This document shows, piece after piece, positions 51,908-61,900 of a DNA stretch of 64,000 nt. Positions within the stretch are counted from its first letter, which is position 1. Each line of letters opens with the position of its first letter. Under the pieces are notes generated by a model. It did not search any database. It saw only the letters and a list, made by a program, of their open reading frames with translations, and was not told where the DNA came from. The stretch covers positions 3,089,501-3,153,500 of the forward strand of contig NZ_CP045318.1 of NCBI RefSeq assembly GCF_009363255.1. The letters are read 5' to 3'. The stretch is from Roseivivax sp. THAF197b. GTDB lineage: Bacteria; Pseudomonadota; Alphaproteobacteria; Rhodobacterales; Rhodobacteraceae. The translations under genes and the position numbers were made by a program.

Positions 51908-52752
51908 GCGAAACGGCCAACGCGGCCCAGCAGGATTTCTGGGGCGGGGATCCCGGACGGCGCTGGGTCGCGCATCATCGCGACCTCGATATCCTGCATG
52001 ACGTGGTGCGCGCGCGGCTGATCGCGCGCGCGAACCTCTCGGTCGGCGCGAAGGTGCTCGACGTGGGCTGCGGCGGCGGCGCGACCACCCTTTCGGCTGC
52101 GCGCGAAGTGAGCGCGACGGGGCATGTGGACGGCATAGACATCTCTCAGCCGCTGCTTTCCGTGGCCGAGGCCGCGCGCAAGGCCGCCGCACTCGATCAC
52201 GTGAGCTTTCACCATGCGGACGCGCAGACCTACCCCTTCGCGGCGCGCTATGACGTGATCCTGTCGCGCTTCGGCGTGATGTTCTTCGACGATCCGGTCG
52301 CGGCCTTCGCCAATCTGCGCCGCGCCCTGACCCCGGGCGGACGCTTCGTCGCGGCCACCTGGGCCGCCGCCCAGCACAACCCGTGGTTCTCGACCGCACG
52401 CAAAGCCGCGGTGGCGCGCCTCGGCGCGCCTGCGCCCGGCGATCCCGACGCACCGGGTCCGATGGCGCTGCAAGACCCGGACCGCGTGCGCCAACTACTA
52501 ACCGATGCGGGCTTTCAGAACATAGACGTGGCGCCCGAGGATATCGTCCTGCACCACCCCGAAGGCTGGGACGCGGCGCTGCGGCTTCTGCCCGCCATTG
52601 GCCCCATCGCGGGTATCATGCGCGAACGGTCGGGCACAGGCGAGGACCTGGATGCGATCCTTTCGGACATGCGCACGCGCTGGAGCAGCTACCTGACAGC
52701 CGACGGGCTGCGCCTTCCCGCCCGCATCAATCTCGTGACGGCAACGCGCTGA
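51904..52752 (+). CDS. Class I SAM-dependent methyltransferase
   Basis: 282 residues. VLDVGCGGGATTLSAAREV is motif I, GIDISQPLLSVAE motif II, and DVILSRFGVMFFDDPVAAFANLRRALTPGGRFV the post-motif region of the UbiE/ArsM-like group. The GTG start shares four bases with the GST stop, so the two are translationally coupled. Substrate unknown. The pair is bracketed by two inverted palindromic elements. Confidence 0.85.
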   Translation: MSETANAAQQDFWGGDPGRRWVAHHRDLDILHDVVRARLIARANLSVGAKVLDVGCGGGATTLSAAREVSATGHVDGIDISQPLLSVAEAARKAAALDHVSFHHADAQTYPFAARYDVILSRFGVMFFDDPVAAFANLRRALTPGGRFVAATWAAAQHNPWFSTARKAAVARLGAPAPGDPDAPGPMALQDPDRVRQLLTDAGFQNIDVAPEDIVLHHPEGWDAALRLLPAIGPIAGIMRERSGTGEDLDAILSDMRTRWSSYLTADGLRLPARINLVTATR

Positions 52753-52803
52753 TCCGCGCCACCCGCGCGTCCCACCTGCGGTCCTTGCGCCAACCCGATG
52801 TTA

Positions 52804-52858
52804 CGACCGGACCATAAATACCTCCGGAGAGCGCGAGGGGCTGGCCCCTCGCTCCGCC
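52804..52858. repeat. Intergenic nested palindrome, copy 2 (inverted)
   Basis: Starts with GACCGGACC, then AAATACCTC, then a hairpin of GAGGGGC and GCCCCTC. The reverse complement aligns with copy 1 at 50815-50881. The outer arm on the right is not conserved. Confidence 0.6.
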
Positions 52859-52870
52859 CCCGCCACAAGA

Positions 52871-52899
52871 AAAAGGCCGGTCCCGAAGAACCGGCCCTT
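52871..52899 (-). terminator. Intrinsic terminator of the choline/betaine-binding-protein gene
   Basis: On the minus strand GGCCGGT, an eight-base loop and ACCGGCC form a 7-bp stem followed by TTTTTC. It lies 23 bases past the stop. Confidence 0.8.
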
Positions 52900-52921
52900 C
52901 TCAAACGCACGATGGCCCGCC

Positions 52922-53848
52922 TTACTGAAGCGCGCCCATCACCGCCTCAACCGCGTCGCCGCCATCGAGGGTCGTGACACCGTCGAGCCAGCCTTCGACG
53001 ACACCGGTATTGGCCGACATCCAGGCGGTCGCGGCCTCGTCCGGGTCGGTCCCGTCATTCAGGATCGCGCCCATGATCTCGTTTTCCATCGCCAGCGTGA
53101 ATTCGAGGTTCTGCAGAAGCGTGCCCACATTCGGGCACTCTTCGACCAGACCCGCGCGGGTGTTGGTGTAGACCGTCGCACCACCCAAGTTCGGGCCGAA
53201 CCAGTCGTCGCCGCCTTCGAGATAGGTCAGGTCGAAATTGGCGTTCATCGGATGCGGTTCCCAGCCGAGGAAGACGATCGGCTCGTCGCGATCGGACAGA
53301 CGGCCCACTTGCGCCAGCATGCCCTGTTCGGAGCTTTCGCGGATCGAGAACTCCGACAGGCCGAAGGCATCGGCTTCGATCATGTCGAGGATCAGGCGGT
53401 TGCCGTCATTGCCGGGCTCGATGCCGTAGATCGTCTCGTCCAGCGCATCGGCATTGGCGGCGATCGCCTCGAAGCTGTCGATGCCGAGGGCGGCACCGGC
53501 GGCATTCGTCGCCAGCGTGTATTTCGCACCTTCGAGGTTCGCGCGCACGGTCTCGACGGTGCCTGCCTCGCGGTAAGGGGCGATATCGTTTTCCATCGTC
53601 GGCATCCAGTTGCCGAGGAAGATGTCGATGTCGCCATCGGCCATCGAGGTGTAGGTCACCGGCACGGACAGGACCTTGGTTTCGGTCTCGTAGCCCAGCG
53701 CCTCCAGCACGACAGTGGTCGCGGCGGTGGTGGCGGTGATGTCGGTCCAGCCCACATCCGCGAAGGTCAGCTCCGAGCAAGCCTCCTGGGCCTGCGCCGC
53801 ACCAGCAGCAAGGCCCAAGGCAAGGATGGAGGTGAGGGTCGTTTTCAT
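52922..53848 (-). CDS. choX: Choline/glycine-betaine ABC transporter substrate-binding protein
   Basis: 308 residues. MKTTLTSILALGLAAGAAQA is a Sec signal peptide. The mature part has FADVGWTDITATTAATTVVLEALGY, DGDIDIFLGNWMPTME and a VFLGWEPHPMNANFD segment with the aromatic box residues of ChoX/OpuAC proteins. It binds choline or betaine in the periplasm. I start at 53848 because GGGAGAG then lies seven bases upstream; the ATG at 53854 would be too close. No permease or ATPase gene adjoins it, so its membrane partner must be elsewhere. Confidence 0.88.
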   Translation of the reverse strand: MKTTLTSILALGLAAGAAQAQEACSELTFADVGWTDITATTAATTVVLEALGYETETKVLSVPVTYTSMADGDIDIFLGNWMPTMENDIAPYREAGTVETVRANLEGAKYTLATNAAGAALGIDSFEAIAANADALDETIYGIEPGNDGNRLILDMIEADAFGLSEFSIRESSEQGMLAQVGRLSDRDEPIVFLGWEPHPMNANFDLTYLEGGDDWFGPNLGGATVYTNTRAGLVEECPNVGTLLQNLEFTLAMENEIMGAILNDGTDPDEAATAWMSANTGVVEGWLDGVTTLDGGDAVEAVMGALQ

Positions 53849-53902
53849 GGTCATACTCTCCCAAATTTCGGGGTTAGCCGTCATGGCGCAGATCATGCGG
53901 GT

Positions 53903-53920
53903 TTTGACTCGCGAGTCAAA
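53903..53920. promoter_or_regulatory. Perfect 18-bp palindrome before choX
   Basis: TTTGACTCGCGAGTCAAA is fully palindromic. On the minus strand its TTGACT serves as a -35-like hexamer, with CATGAT-like sequence about 16 bases on. A repressor such as a BetI-type TetR regulator bound here would block transcription. Confidence 0.6.
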
Positions 53921-53983
53921 GAGGTTTCCGGCATCACGACGCGCATGGCTGCAAGCGACTGATATCTCGTAAAAAAGAGGCGA

Positions 53984-54676
53984 TCACAGATCGAGGAGCG
54001 CGATCATTTCGGCCAGCGTCGCGCGGTCCTGATCGGTCAGATCCGCCTTGCGCGCGCGGAACAGCGTCGCCTGGCTTTTCAGGATCGGCTCTTCGCTCAG
54101 AACCTTCAGATGATTGGCGCGCAGCGTCTCACCCGTCGAGGTGATATCGGCGATGGCTTCGGCGGTCAGGTTCTTCACCGTGCCTTCGGTCGCCCCCTGG
54201 CTGTCGACCAGCGCGTAATCCGCGACACCGCCGTCGCGCAGGTGATCCCGCACCAGCCGGTGATACTTGGTGGCGATCCTCAGCCGGAAGCCATGCCGCG
54301 CCCGGAAGGCCGCCGCGGCCGCATCCAGATCGTCCAGCGTCTCGACATCCACCCAGGCCTGCGGCACGGCCAGGATCAGGTCCGCATGACCGAATCCCAG
54401 CTCGGCCAGCGGTTCGACCTTCTGGTCCCACTGCACCAGCTTTTCGCGGACGAGATCGGTGCCCGTGACGCCAAGATGAATGCGGCCCGCCGCCAGTTCG
54501 CGCGGGATCTCGCCCGCAGACAGAAGAACCAGCTGCACGCCGTCGATGCCCTCGACAGCACCCGCATATTCCCGCTCGGAGCCTGTCCGGCTCAGCGTGA
54601 TGCCGCGCGCGCCGAACCACTCGAACGTCTTTTCCATCAACCGGCCCTTGGAGGGCACGCCCAGTTTCAGGCTCAT
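53984..54676 (-). CDS. hisG: ATP phosphoribosyltransferase catalytic subunit, short form
   Basis: 230 residues. KLGVPSKGRLMEKT is the N-terminus, and the phosphoribosyl-pyrophosphate loop reads DSQGATEGTVKNL. It lacks the C-terminal regulatory domain of long HisG, so it needs HisZ, which is encoded just upstream with a four-base overlap. First step of histidine synthesis. A weak hairpin and T6 tract follow the stop. Confidence 0.95.
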   Translation of the reverse strand: MSLKLGVPSKGRLMEKTFEWFGARGITLSRTGSEREYAGAVEGIDGVQLVLLSAGEIPRELAAGRIHLGVTGTDLVREKLVQWDQKVEPLAELGFGHADLILAVPQAWVDVETLDDLDAAAAAFRARHGFRLRIATKYHRLVRDHLRDGGVADYALVDSQGATEGTVKNLTAEAIADITSTGETLRANHLKVLSEEPILKSQATLFRARKADLTDQDRATLAEMIALLDL

Positions 54677-55767
54677 GCCACGCCCTCCAGAAGCAGGGTC
54701 AGGTCGGGCCGGATCACGCCGCCCACGGCCGGAATTGACCGGCCGGCACCCAGCCGGGCGGTCAGCGCATCATAGCGCCCGCCGGTGGCCAGAGGCGGCA
54801 GATCGACCCGTGTCTCCGACGCGAATCCGAAGACGAAGCCGTCGTAATATTCCATCGAGGTGCGCCCGTAGGAGGCCTCGAACCCGAGCGCGTCCACATC
54901 CACGCCCCGCGCCGAGAGGGCTTCGCAGCGCCGTTCGAACCGGGCGACCGCGGCGCGCAATTCCGGCGCATCCATCGCGATATGCTTGAGATGCTCGAGC
55001 GCGAAGGGGCACGTCTCGGAGACCGACAGCAATTCGTCGATCATCCCGAGCTCGGACTTGGAGAGCGGCGGCTCCTTGGCGTCCGCCCGCAGCGTCTCGA
55101 TCCGGGCTGCGATCTCGGCCTCGCCCCGAAGCCCGATCAGCGGGCCCGCCCCCTCCATCGGATCTGCCGCGGCCAGAAGGGCGGCACGCGCATCGGATAC
55201 GGGCGTCCGGCCCGCGTAACGGTTCAAGAGCGCCCGGAAGCGCCGGGGCCGCCAGATATGCCGCATCAGGGCGGCGCGGCGTGCCTCGGAGGTGCGCAGG
55301 CCCGCCACGGCCGCGGTCAGGATGCCGATATCGCCCGTGACCGCGCGCACGGGGATATCGCCCAGCGCCTCGGCAATCGCGACGAACACTTCCGCATCGG
55401 CGGCCTCGGGATCGGCCCGATCGAAGACCTCGTAGCCCACCTGCTGGTATTCCGATGCGCGTTCGGGGTGGTCCTCCTGGCGTCGGAAGACCTCGCCGGC
55501 ATAGGTGTAACGCGCAGGTTCCGCCCCACCCGCCATATGCATCTGCACGACGGGCACGGTGAAATCGGGCCGCAGCATTTGCTCGCCCCGTACGGGGTCC
55601 TGGGTGACATAGGCGCGCGCGCGGATATCCTCGCCGTAAAGGTCGAGCAGCGTCTCGGCCGGTTGCAGGATGGCGCAGTCGATGACAGCCGCGCCGCGGG
55701 CAGCGGCGAACCCGTCCCTGAGCGCCATGGCCCGGTCGCGCGCGGCCCCTGCGACGTCCTGGCTCAT
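54673..55767 (-). CDS. hisZ: ATP phosphoribosyltransferase regulatory subunit
   Basis: 364 residues starting MSQDVAG. It is a HisRS-like class II core without catalytic function: [26 protein letters not shown] and [17 protein letters not shown]. It pairs with short HisG and makes it feedback-sensitive to histidine. The longer frame upstream lies inside hisS; here the start overlaps the hisS stop by four bases. Confidence 0.94.
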   Translation of the reverse strand: MSQDVAGAARDRAMALRDGFAAARGAAVIDCAILQPAETLLDLYGEDIRARAYVTQDPVRGEQMLRPDFTVPVVQMHMAGGAEPARYTYAGEVFRRQEDHPERASEYQQVGYEVFDRADPEAADAEVFVAIAEALGDIPVRAVTGDIGILTAAVAGLRTSEARRAALMRHIWRPRRFRALLNRYAGRTPVSDARAALLAAADPMEGAGPLIGLRGEAEIAARIETLRADAKEPPLSKSELGMIDELLSVSETCPFALEHLKHIAMDAPELRAAVARFERRCEALSARGVDVDALGFEASYGRTSMEYYDGFVFGFASETRVDLPPLATGGRYDALTARLGAGRSIPAVGGVIRPDLTLLLEGVA

Positions 55768-57248
55768 CGCTGACTGTCCAGGATCTCTTGCACCTTGGCG
55801 ACCATCTCGGCCCGCGGCACTTCGAATTGCGACGGCCGTTCCTGCCATTCCTCGAGCGTGGCGGTCTCGGCGATCTTGGCCCCGAGGATCAGATCCTTGA
55901 TCTGCACCTTGGCCTGATCGAATTCATCCGAACCCGCGATGATCGCCACCGGAGAGGCGCGCTTGTCCGCATATTTGAGCTGGTTGCCGAAATTCTTCGG
56001 ATTGCCGAGATAGACCTCGGCGCGGATGCCTGACGCGCGCAGCTCCGCCACCATCGCCTGGTAATCGGCCATGCGGGCGCGGTCCATGACGGTCACGACG
56101 ACCGGTCCCGCAGCCTCGCTGCCAAGGCGGCCCTTCTCGCGGAGCGCGGCGAGCAGCCGGTCGACCCCGATGGAGACGCCCGTTGCCGGCACGGCCTGCC
56201 CGGTGAAGCGCTTGACCAGATCGTCATAACGTCCGCCGCCCGCAACCGAGCCGAATTGCCGCTTGCGGCCCTTCTCGTCGAGGATCTCGAAGGTAAGCTC
56301 CGCCTCGAAGACGGGCCCGGTGTAGTAGCCCAAGCCCCGCACGACGGACGGATCGATGATGATGCGGTCCGGGCCGTAGCCCTGGGCGGCGAGCAGATCC
56401 GCGATCTGCGACAGCTCCTGCACGCCCTCGGCGCCGACGGGGCTTTCGCCCACGGCACCGCGCAGGTTCGCCAGCGTCTCCTCCGCGCTCGCCCCACGGG
56501 AGGTCAGGAAGGCGATGACCGGCTCGGCTTGCGCGGGCTCCAGCCCGACACCGTCGATATAGGCGCCCGACGCGTCGAGACGGCCCTTGCCCAGAAGCTC
56601 GCGCACGCCCGCTTCGCCGACCTTGTCGAACTTGTCGATGGTGCGCAGCACGGCGTCGCGGGTGGCGTCCTCCGCCACACCCATCGCCTCCAGCACCCCG
56701 TTCAGCACCTTGCGATTGTTGATCCGCACCACGTAATCGCCGCGCGGAATGCCAACCCCCTCCAGCGCGTCACACAGCATGGCGCAGATCTCGGCATCAG
56801 CGGCGACCGAAGGCGCGCCCACCGTATCCGCATCGCATTGATAGAACTGCCGGTAGCGGCCCGGGCCGGGCTTTTCGTTGCGCCAAACAGGCCCCATCGC
56901 GTAGCGCCGGTACGGCGTCGGAAGGTCGTTGCGGTGCTGCGCGTAGACCCGGGCGAGCGGCGCGGTCAGGTCATAGCGCAGGGCGAGCCAATCGCCCTTG
57001 CCGTCTTCTTCGCCTTCCTGCCAGGCGAAGACGCCCGCATTGGGCCGGTCGACGTCCGGAAGGAACTTGCCCAGCGCCTCGACGGTCTCCACGCCCGCGC
57101 TTTCCAGCGCATCGAAGCCGTACATGTGGTAGACTTCGGCAATCCGGGCGAGCATGGCCTGCCGCTCGGTCACCTCGGCGCCGAAGTAATCCCGGAAGCC
57201 TTTCGGCGTCTCCGCCTTCGGACGGGGCTGTTTCTTCACTTTGGCCAT
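55764..57248 (-). CDS. hisS: Histidyl-tRNA synthetase, alphaproteobacterial type
   Basis: 494 residues starting [54 protein letters not shown] (motif 2) and the HisA region [15 protein letters not shown] are visible. The usual bacterial RGLDYYT has Asp where this has Gly, as in the divergent alphaproteobacterial enzymes that pair with a tRNA-His lacking the extra G-1. It charges tRNA-His with ATP. First gene of hisS-hisZ-hisG. Confidence 0.94.
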   Translation of the reverse strand: MAKVKKQPRPKAETPKGFRDYFGAEVTERQAMLARIAEVYHMYGFDALESAGVETVEALGKFLPDVDRPNAGVFAWQEGEEDGKGDWLALRYDLTAPLARVYAQHRNDLPTPYRRYAMGPVWRNEKPGPGRYRQFYQCDADTVGAPSVAADAEICAMLCDALEGVGIPRGDYVVRINNRKVLNGVLEAMGVAEDATRDAVLRTIDKFDKVGEAGVRELLGKGRLDASGAYIDGVGLEPAQAEPVIAFLTSRGASAEETLANLRGAVGESPVGAEGVQELSQIADLLAAQGYGPDRIIIDPSVVRGLGYYTGPVFEAELTFEILDEKGRKRQFGSVAGGGRYDDLVKRFTGQAVPATGVSIGVDRLLAALREKGRLGSEAAGPVVVTVMDRARMADYQAMVAELRASGIRAEVYLGNPKNFGNQLKYADKRASPVAIIAGSDEFDQAKVQIKDLILGAKIAETATLEEWQERPSQFEVPRAEMVAKVQEILDSQR

Positions 57249-57342
57249 GGTGTAAGCCTCGGGCTGACAGGGGGTGTTTCCGCGCGGCATTCCCTAGCCC
57301 CTCTGCATGTCGGGGGCAAGCAACCCAAGCCACGGAGTGATC

Positions 57343-57549
57343 ATGACCGACCAGATCGACCGGATCGAGGAACGCCTCGCCCATCTCATCGCCCAGATCG
57401 ACGACCTGTCCGACGTCGTCGCCCGGCAGGACCGCACCATCGACACGCTGACCGCGCAGGTGGCCCGGCTGATGCAGCGCGAGGCTACGCGAGAGGCCGA
57501 CAATTCCGGCGCGCATCTCTATGCGGATGAACGGCCCCCGCATTACTGA
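57343..57549 (+). CDS. slyX: SlyX family protein
   Basis: 68 residues. RIEERLAHLIAQIDDLSDVVARQ is a heptad coiled coil, and the tail ends in DERPPHY, as in SlyX. GGAGTGATC precedes the ATG at 57343, so the longer frame from 57307 is rejected. Function of the family is unclear. It diverges from hisS. Confidence 0.88.
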   Translation: MTDQIDRIEERLAHLIAQIDDLSDVVARQDRTIDTLTAQVARLMQREATREADNSGAHLYADERPPHY

Positions 57550-57897
57550 AGTCGCCATGCAAAGACCTGGATGACTTCCGGCCTGACCACGCTCCCTTCG
57601 AGCGGGTTGGACGTTGCGCTGCATCCCTGATGCATTTGCATGTCACCTGAAGCGCAGCATTGGCCGGAAGACACCCCGACCCTACCGAAGGTCCGGGTGC
57701 CGCGTCTGGCCCTGTCCGAGCCCTCCTTTGCCACCCGGGCGGGTCCCGCAGGCAGGCCCGGGCGCGCGGGTGACGCGCAGGCCGCCTCGCCCCTCTTCAC
57801 CTTTCCCGAAAACCGCCGGGGTTCGGGGCAGCGCCCCGTCACGCCGACTGATCCTCACAGGATCAGACGGCCAGACATGTGCCCGCGGTACGCGGGC
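57550..57897. other. Intergenic region between slyX and the lipoprotein gene
   Basis: No convincing gene. It holds two hairpins: CTGATCCT-CAC-AGGATCAG at 57848-57866, and GCCCGCG-GTA-CGCGGGC at 57881-57897, which abuts the lipoprotein stop. Neither has a T run. A GC-rich, unstructured stretch precedes them. Confidence 0.5.
57848..57866. repeat. Perfect 8-bp hairpin
   Basis: CTGATCCT, CAC, AGGATCAG. It lies about 30 bases past the lipoprotein stop on the minus strand, so it could help end that transcript. Confidence 0.4.
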
Positions 57898-58812
57898 TCA
57901 ATTGGATGCGATGTCGATCGCGGCCACGTCGCCGTCATGCAGGAAGGCGTTCATCCAGCGGGCGGCGCCTCCGAAGCTTTCATAGACGGTCACGAACACG
58001 CTGGTTCGGTCGAGCCGCGCCAGGCGCGCGCCACATGGCGCGTTGCGACCCACGCGGCAGACCCGCGATTTCACATCCTTGTAGGCGCTATCCGTGGCGG
58101 TCATCGGAAGATCGCTGGAGGCCGCGCCGTAGCGCAGGCTCTCATGCGTCTCCACCGTCCCGAAAAGCGCAAGCGCAGCCGTGAATTGCCGCGCGCAGCC
58201 GTCATCGAAGCCGGTGATGTACCAGTTGCGCGGGCTGGTCTGCCCGGGCGCCGTGTCATAGAGGCGATAGCGCTGATGGGTCTCGATGGCCGTCGCCAAT
58301 CGGCCGACATCCACGCCGCAGAGCCGCGCCATCCTGCCGAAGGCCACCGCTTCGTTGGGGCCGACCTCGGATTGCGCCGTCGGGGCGTTGCCCCCGCCCC
58401 CGCCAAGGAGACCGGCGAGGAAGCCGCCACCGCCCGTTGCTGCGGGCGCGGGCGCGGCGGGCTGGGCACGGGTCTCGGCGGGCAGACTGGCCAGCACGCT
58501 GTCGCGCGCGCGGTCGGCGGAGGTTTCGGGGGCGGCCGGGGCCGCGGCCTCGGCGCGTTGCCGGAAGAAGCCCAGAAGCCCGCCCTCCGGTGCCGCCTCG
58601 GGCTCCACGGGCCGTCCGCCGACGCCCGGCGCGTCGGACAATGGCTGATCGGCCGTATCCGCGGGAGTGGCGGCGATCTCGGCCTGTCCCACAGCACTAT
58701 CCATATCCAGCTGGGACAAGGTCGGCACCTCCGCCTCGGGACCCGTTCCCGGCTGGGGGGCGCAGGCAGACAGGGCGACGGCAAGACAGATCAGGATCGG
58801 GGCTGCGCGCAA
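57898..58812 (-). CDS. Lipoprotein of unknown function with conserved C-terminal domain
   Basis: 304 residues. I place the start at the TTG (58812) behind GAGG: MRAAPILICLAVALSAC, a lipoprotein signal with Cys17. A low-complexity Pro/Ala/Gly linker spans residues 20-160. The C-terminal 140 residues are ordered, with LCGVDVGRLATAIETHQRYRLYD, WYITGFDDGCARQFTAALALFG and an ending that holds several Cys (SRVCRVGRNAPCGARLARL). The Cys pairs suggest disulfides in the periplasm. No enzyme motif found. Confidence 0.7.
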   Translation of the reverse strand: MRAAPILICLAVALSACAPQPGTGPEAEVPTLSQLDMDSAVGQAEIAATPADTADQPLSDAPGVGGRPVEPEAAPEGGLLGFFRQRAEAAAPAAPETSADRARDSVLASLPAETRAQPAAPAPAATGGGGFLAGLLGGGGGNAPTAQSEVGPNEAVAFGRMARLCGVDVGRLATAIETHQRYRLYDTAPGQTSPRNWYITGFDDGCARQFTAALALFGTVETHESLRYGAASSDLPMTATDSAYKDVKSRVCRVGRNAPCGARLARLDRTSVFVTVYESFGGAARWMNAFLHDGDVAAIDIASN

Positions 58813-58919
58813 GGCGGACCTCTTTGTTCGATGTTCCGCCTCTCTAGCCCGCGGAGCGCCTCGGGGACAAGACGGCGGACTTTTGGGGGCGGCGCCCGAC
58901 CCGCACAATGCCGTGACCC

Positions 58920-61900
58920 TCAGAACTCCACCACGTCCATGATACCCGTCAGCGACTTGATCGCGCCCTTGATCTCGGGCGTGACGGGGAAGGCCTCGTC
59001 GAGGTCGATCTCCACGTCGCCTGGTAGGCCCTGCGCGCTGAGACACAGATGCACCGGGCCGCGATTGGCCTTGGGCAATTGATCGGAGGCCCGGCTCAGA
59101 ACCGACGCGATCTGCGGGATCGCCGCGCGGTCCTCCACGTAGATCCGCAAGCCCGACGCGCCGGCCTTGGCGATGAGCGGATCGGCCAAGCTGACCGAAC
59201 GGCCCAGAAGCTTGAGCTGATCGCTCTCCATCGTGGCCTCGACGGTAATGACGACCTTGGCGCCCGTCTCCAGATGCTCCCGGCTTTTCTCCAGCGTCTC
59301 GGAGAACAGCGTGACCTCGTAGGCGCCGGTGGGGTCGGAGAGCTGGCAGAAGGCAAAGCGGTTGCCGCGCGCCGATTTGCGCTCCTGCCGCCCGGCGACG
59401 GAGCCCGCGAGCTTGGCGAGACACGGCCCCGCCTCGGCCTTCTTCATCACCTCGTCGAGGGTCAGCACGCCCTCGCGCTTCAAGGCGGGCATGTAATCGT
59501 CGAGCGGATGGCCCGAGAGATAGAAGCCCACGGCCTTGAATTCTTCGGCGAGCCGTTCCGCGGGCAACCAGTCATTCACCGGCGCGAGACGCGGCTCGGG
59601 CAGATCCTCGCCCGCCTCCCCGAAAAGCGACACCTGCGCAGAGGCCTTCTGCTCGTGGATCGCGGCGGAATAGGCGGTCAGCGCATCGAGGCTTTCAAAC
59701 ACGCGACGCCGGTTCGGATCGAGTTGGTCGAAGGCGCCCGCGCGCGCCAGCATCTCGAGGGGCCGCTTGCCGATCCGCTTGAGATCGACGCGCCGCGCCA
59801 GATCGTAGACCGTGGCGAAGGGCCGCTCCTCCGCCGTCTCCGGCGTCCTCGCCCCGTCCTGCGAAGACGCCCGCCCGGGCGGATGAGCGGCGCCGCCGCG
59901 CCCCTCGACGATCAGCCGCATCGCATCGAGGCCCACATTCTTCAGCGCGCCCAGCGCATAGACGAGCGCCCCGTCCTGCACGTCGAAGGTCGCCTGGCTG
60001 CGGTTCACGCAAGGCGGCACCCAGGGCAGGCCGAGCCCCTTCTTCACCTCTTCGAAATAGACCGCGAGCTTGTCCGTCAGGTGAATATCGCAGTTCATGA
60101 CGCCCGCCATGAACTCCACCGGGTGGTTCGCCTTGAGCCACGCGGTCTGGTAGCTGACCACCGCGTAGGCCGCCGCGTGGGACTTGTTGAAGCCGTAATT
60201 GGCGAACTTGTCCAAGAGGTTCCAGACCTCGGTGGCCTTCTCCTTGTCGACGCCGTTTTCCTTGGCGCCCGCCAGGAACTTGGGCCGTTCGGCATCCATC
60301 GCCGCCTGGATCTTCTTGCCCATGGCGCGGCGCAGAAGGTCCGCGCCGCCAAGCGAGTAGCCCGCCATTTCCTGCGCGATCTGCATCACCTGTTCCTGGT
60401 AGACGATGATGCCCTGCGTCTCGTCGAGGATATGGTCGATCGACGGGTGCAGCGTGTCGCGTTCTGACAGGCCGTTCTTGACCTCGCAGAATTTCGGGAT
60501 GTTTTCCATCGGGCCGGGCCGGTAGAGCGCCACAAGCGCGATGATGTCCTCGATGCAGTCGGGCTTCATGCGCTTCAGGGCATCCATCATGCCCGAGCTT
60601 TCCACCTGGAACACCGCGACCGTCTTGGCACGGGCATAAAGCGCGTAGGTCTTTTCGTCATCGAGCGGGATCTGCCCGATATCGTTCTCCGCCCCCTCAA
60701 AGGGCGCATAGATCTCGCTGCCGTCCTCGGCCACATGCAGGGGCCGTCCGCCCTTGTGGATGAGGTCGATGGCGTTCTGGATCACGGTCAGGGTCTTCAG
60801 GCCCAGGAAGTCGAACTTCACGAGGCCCGCCTGCTCGACCCATTTCATGTTGAACTGCGTCGCCGGCATGTCCGAGCGCGGATCCTGGTAGAGCGGCACC
60901 AGCTCATCCAAGGGCCGGTCCCCGATCACCACGCCCGCCGCGTGGGTGGAGGCGTTCCGCAAGAGCCCCTCGACCTGCTGGCCATAGGTCAGCAGTCGGT
61001 CCACGACCTCCTCGTTGCGTGCCTCCTCGCGCAGGCGCGGCTCATCTGCGAGCGCCTTCTCGATAGAGACGGGCTTCACGCCCTCGACGGGGATCATCTT
61101 CGACAGCCGGTCGACCTGCCCGTAAGGCATCTGCAGGACCCGCCCCACGTCGCGCACGGCGGCCTTCGACAACAGCGCGCCGAAGGTGATGATCTGGCCC
61201 ACCTTGTCGCGGCCATACTTCTCCTGGACGTAGCGGATCACCTCTTCGCGGCGATCCATGCAGAAGTCGATATCGAAGTCGGGCATCGAGACCCGTTCGG
61301 GGTTCAGGAACCGCTCGAACAGCAGCGAATAGCGCAAGGGGTCGAGGTCGGTGATCGTCAGCGCGTAAGCCACGAGGCTGCCGGCACCCGAGCCCCGCCC
61401 CGGACCCACCGGGATGTCGTGATCCTTGGCCCATTTGATGAAGTCGGCCACGATCAGGAAGTAGCCCGGAAAGCCCATCCCCTCGATAATGCCCAGCTCG
61501 AAATCGAGCCGCTTTTCATAGTCTTCCACGCTCGTTGCATGGGGAATGACCGCCAGCCGCGCGGCAAGGCCTTCCTTCGCCTGGCGGCGCAATTCGTCGA
61601 CCTCGTCATCGGCAAAGCGCGGCAGGATCGGGTCGCGCCTGTAGGCCATGAAGGCGCAACGACGCGCGATCTCGATCGTGTTCTCCACCGCTTCGGGCAG
61701 ATCGGCGAAGAGCGTCACCATCTCCTCGGGCGTCTTGAAGTAATGCTGCGGGGTCAGGCGGCGGCGCGGCTCCTGCTGGTCCACATAGGCGCCCTCGGAG
61801 ATGCAGATCAGGGCGTCATGCGCCTCGTACATCTTGGCCTGCGGGAAATAGACATCGTTTGTCGCGACAAGTGGGATGCCCATCGCATAGGCCATCTCAA

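Noticed and set aside
52804..52858. Palindrome considered as a terminator of the methyltransferase gene
   Set aside because: No T-tract, and it matches the element at 50815-50881, so it is better described as a repeat. The real terminator nearby is at 52871-52899 on the other strand.
57543..57842. 99-residue minus-strand frame between slyX and the lipoprotein gene
   Set aside because: Composition is Arg/Pro/Gly shadow-like, with no ribosome site or recognisable motif.
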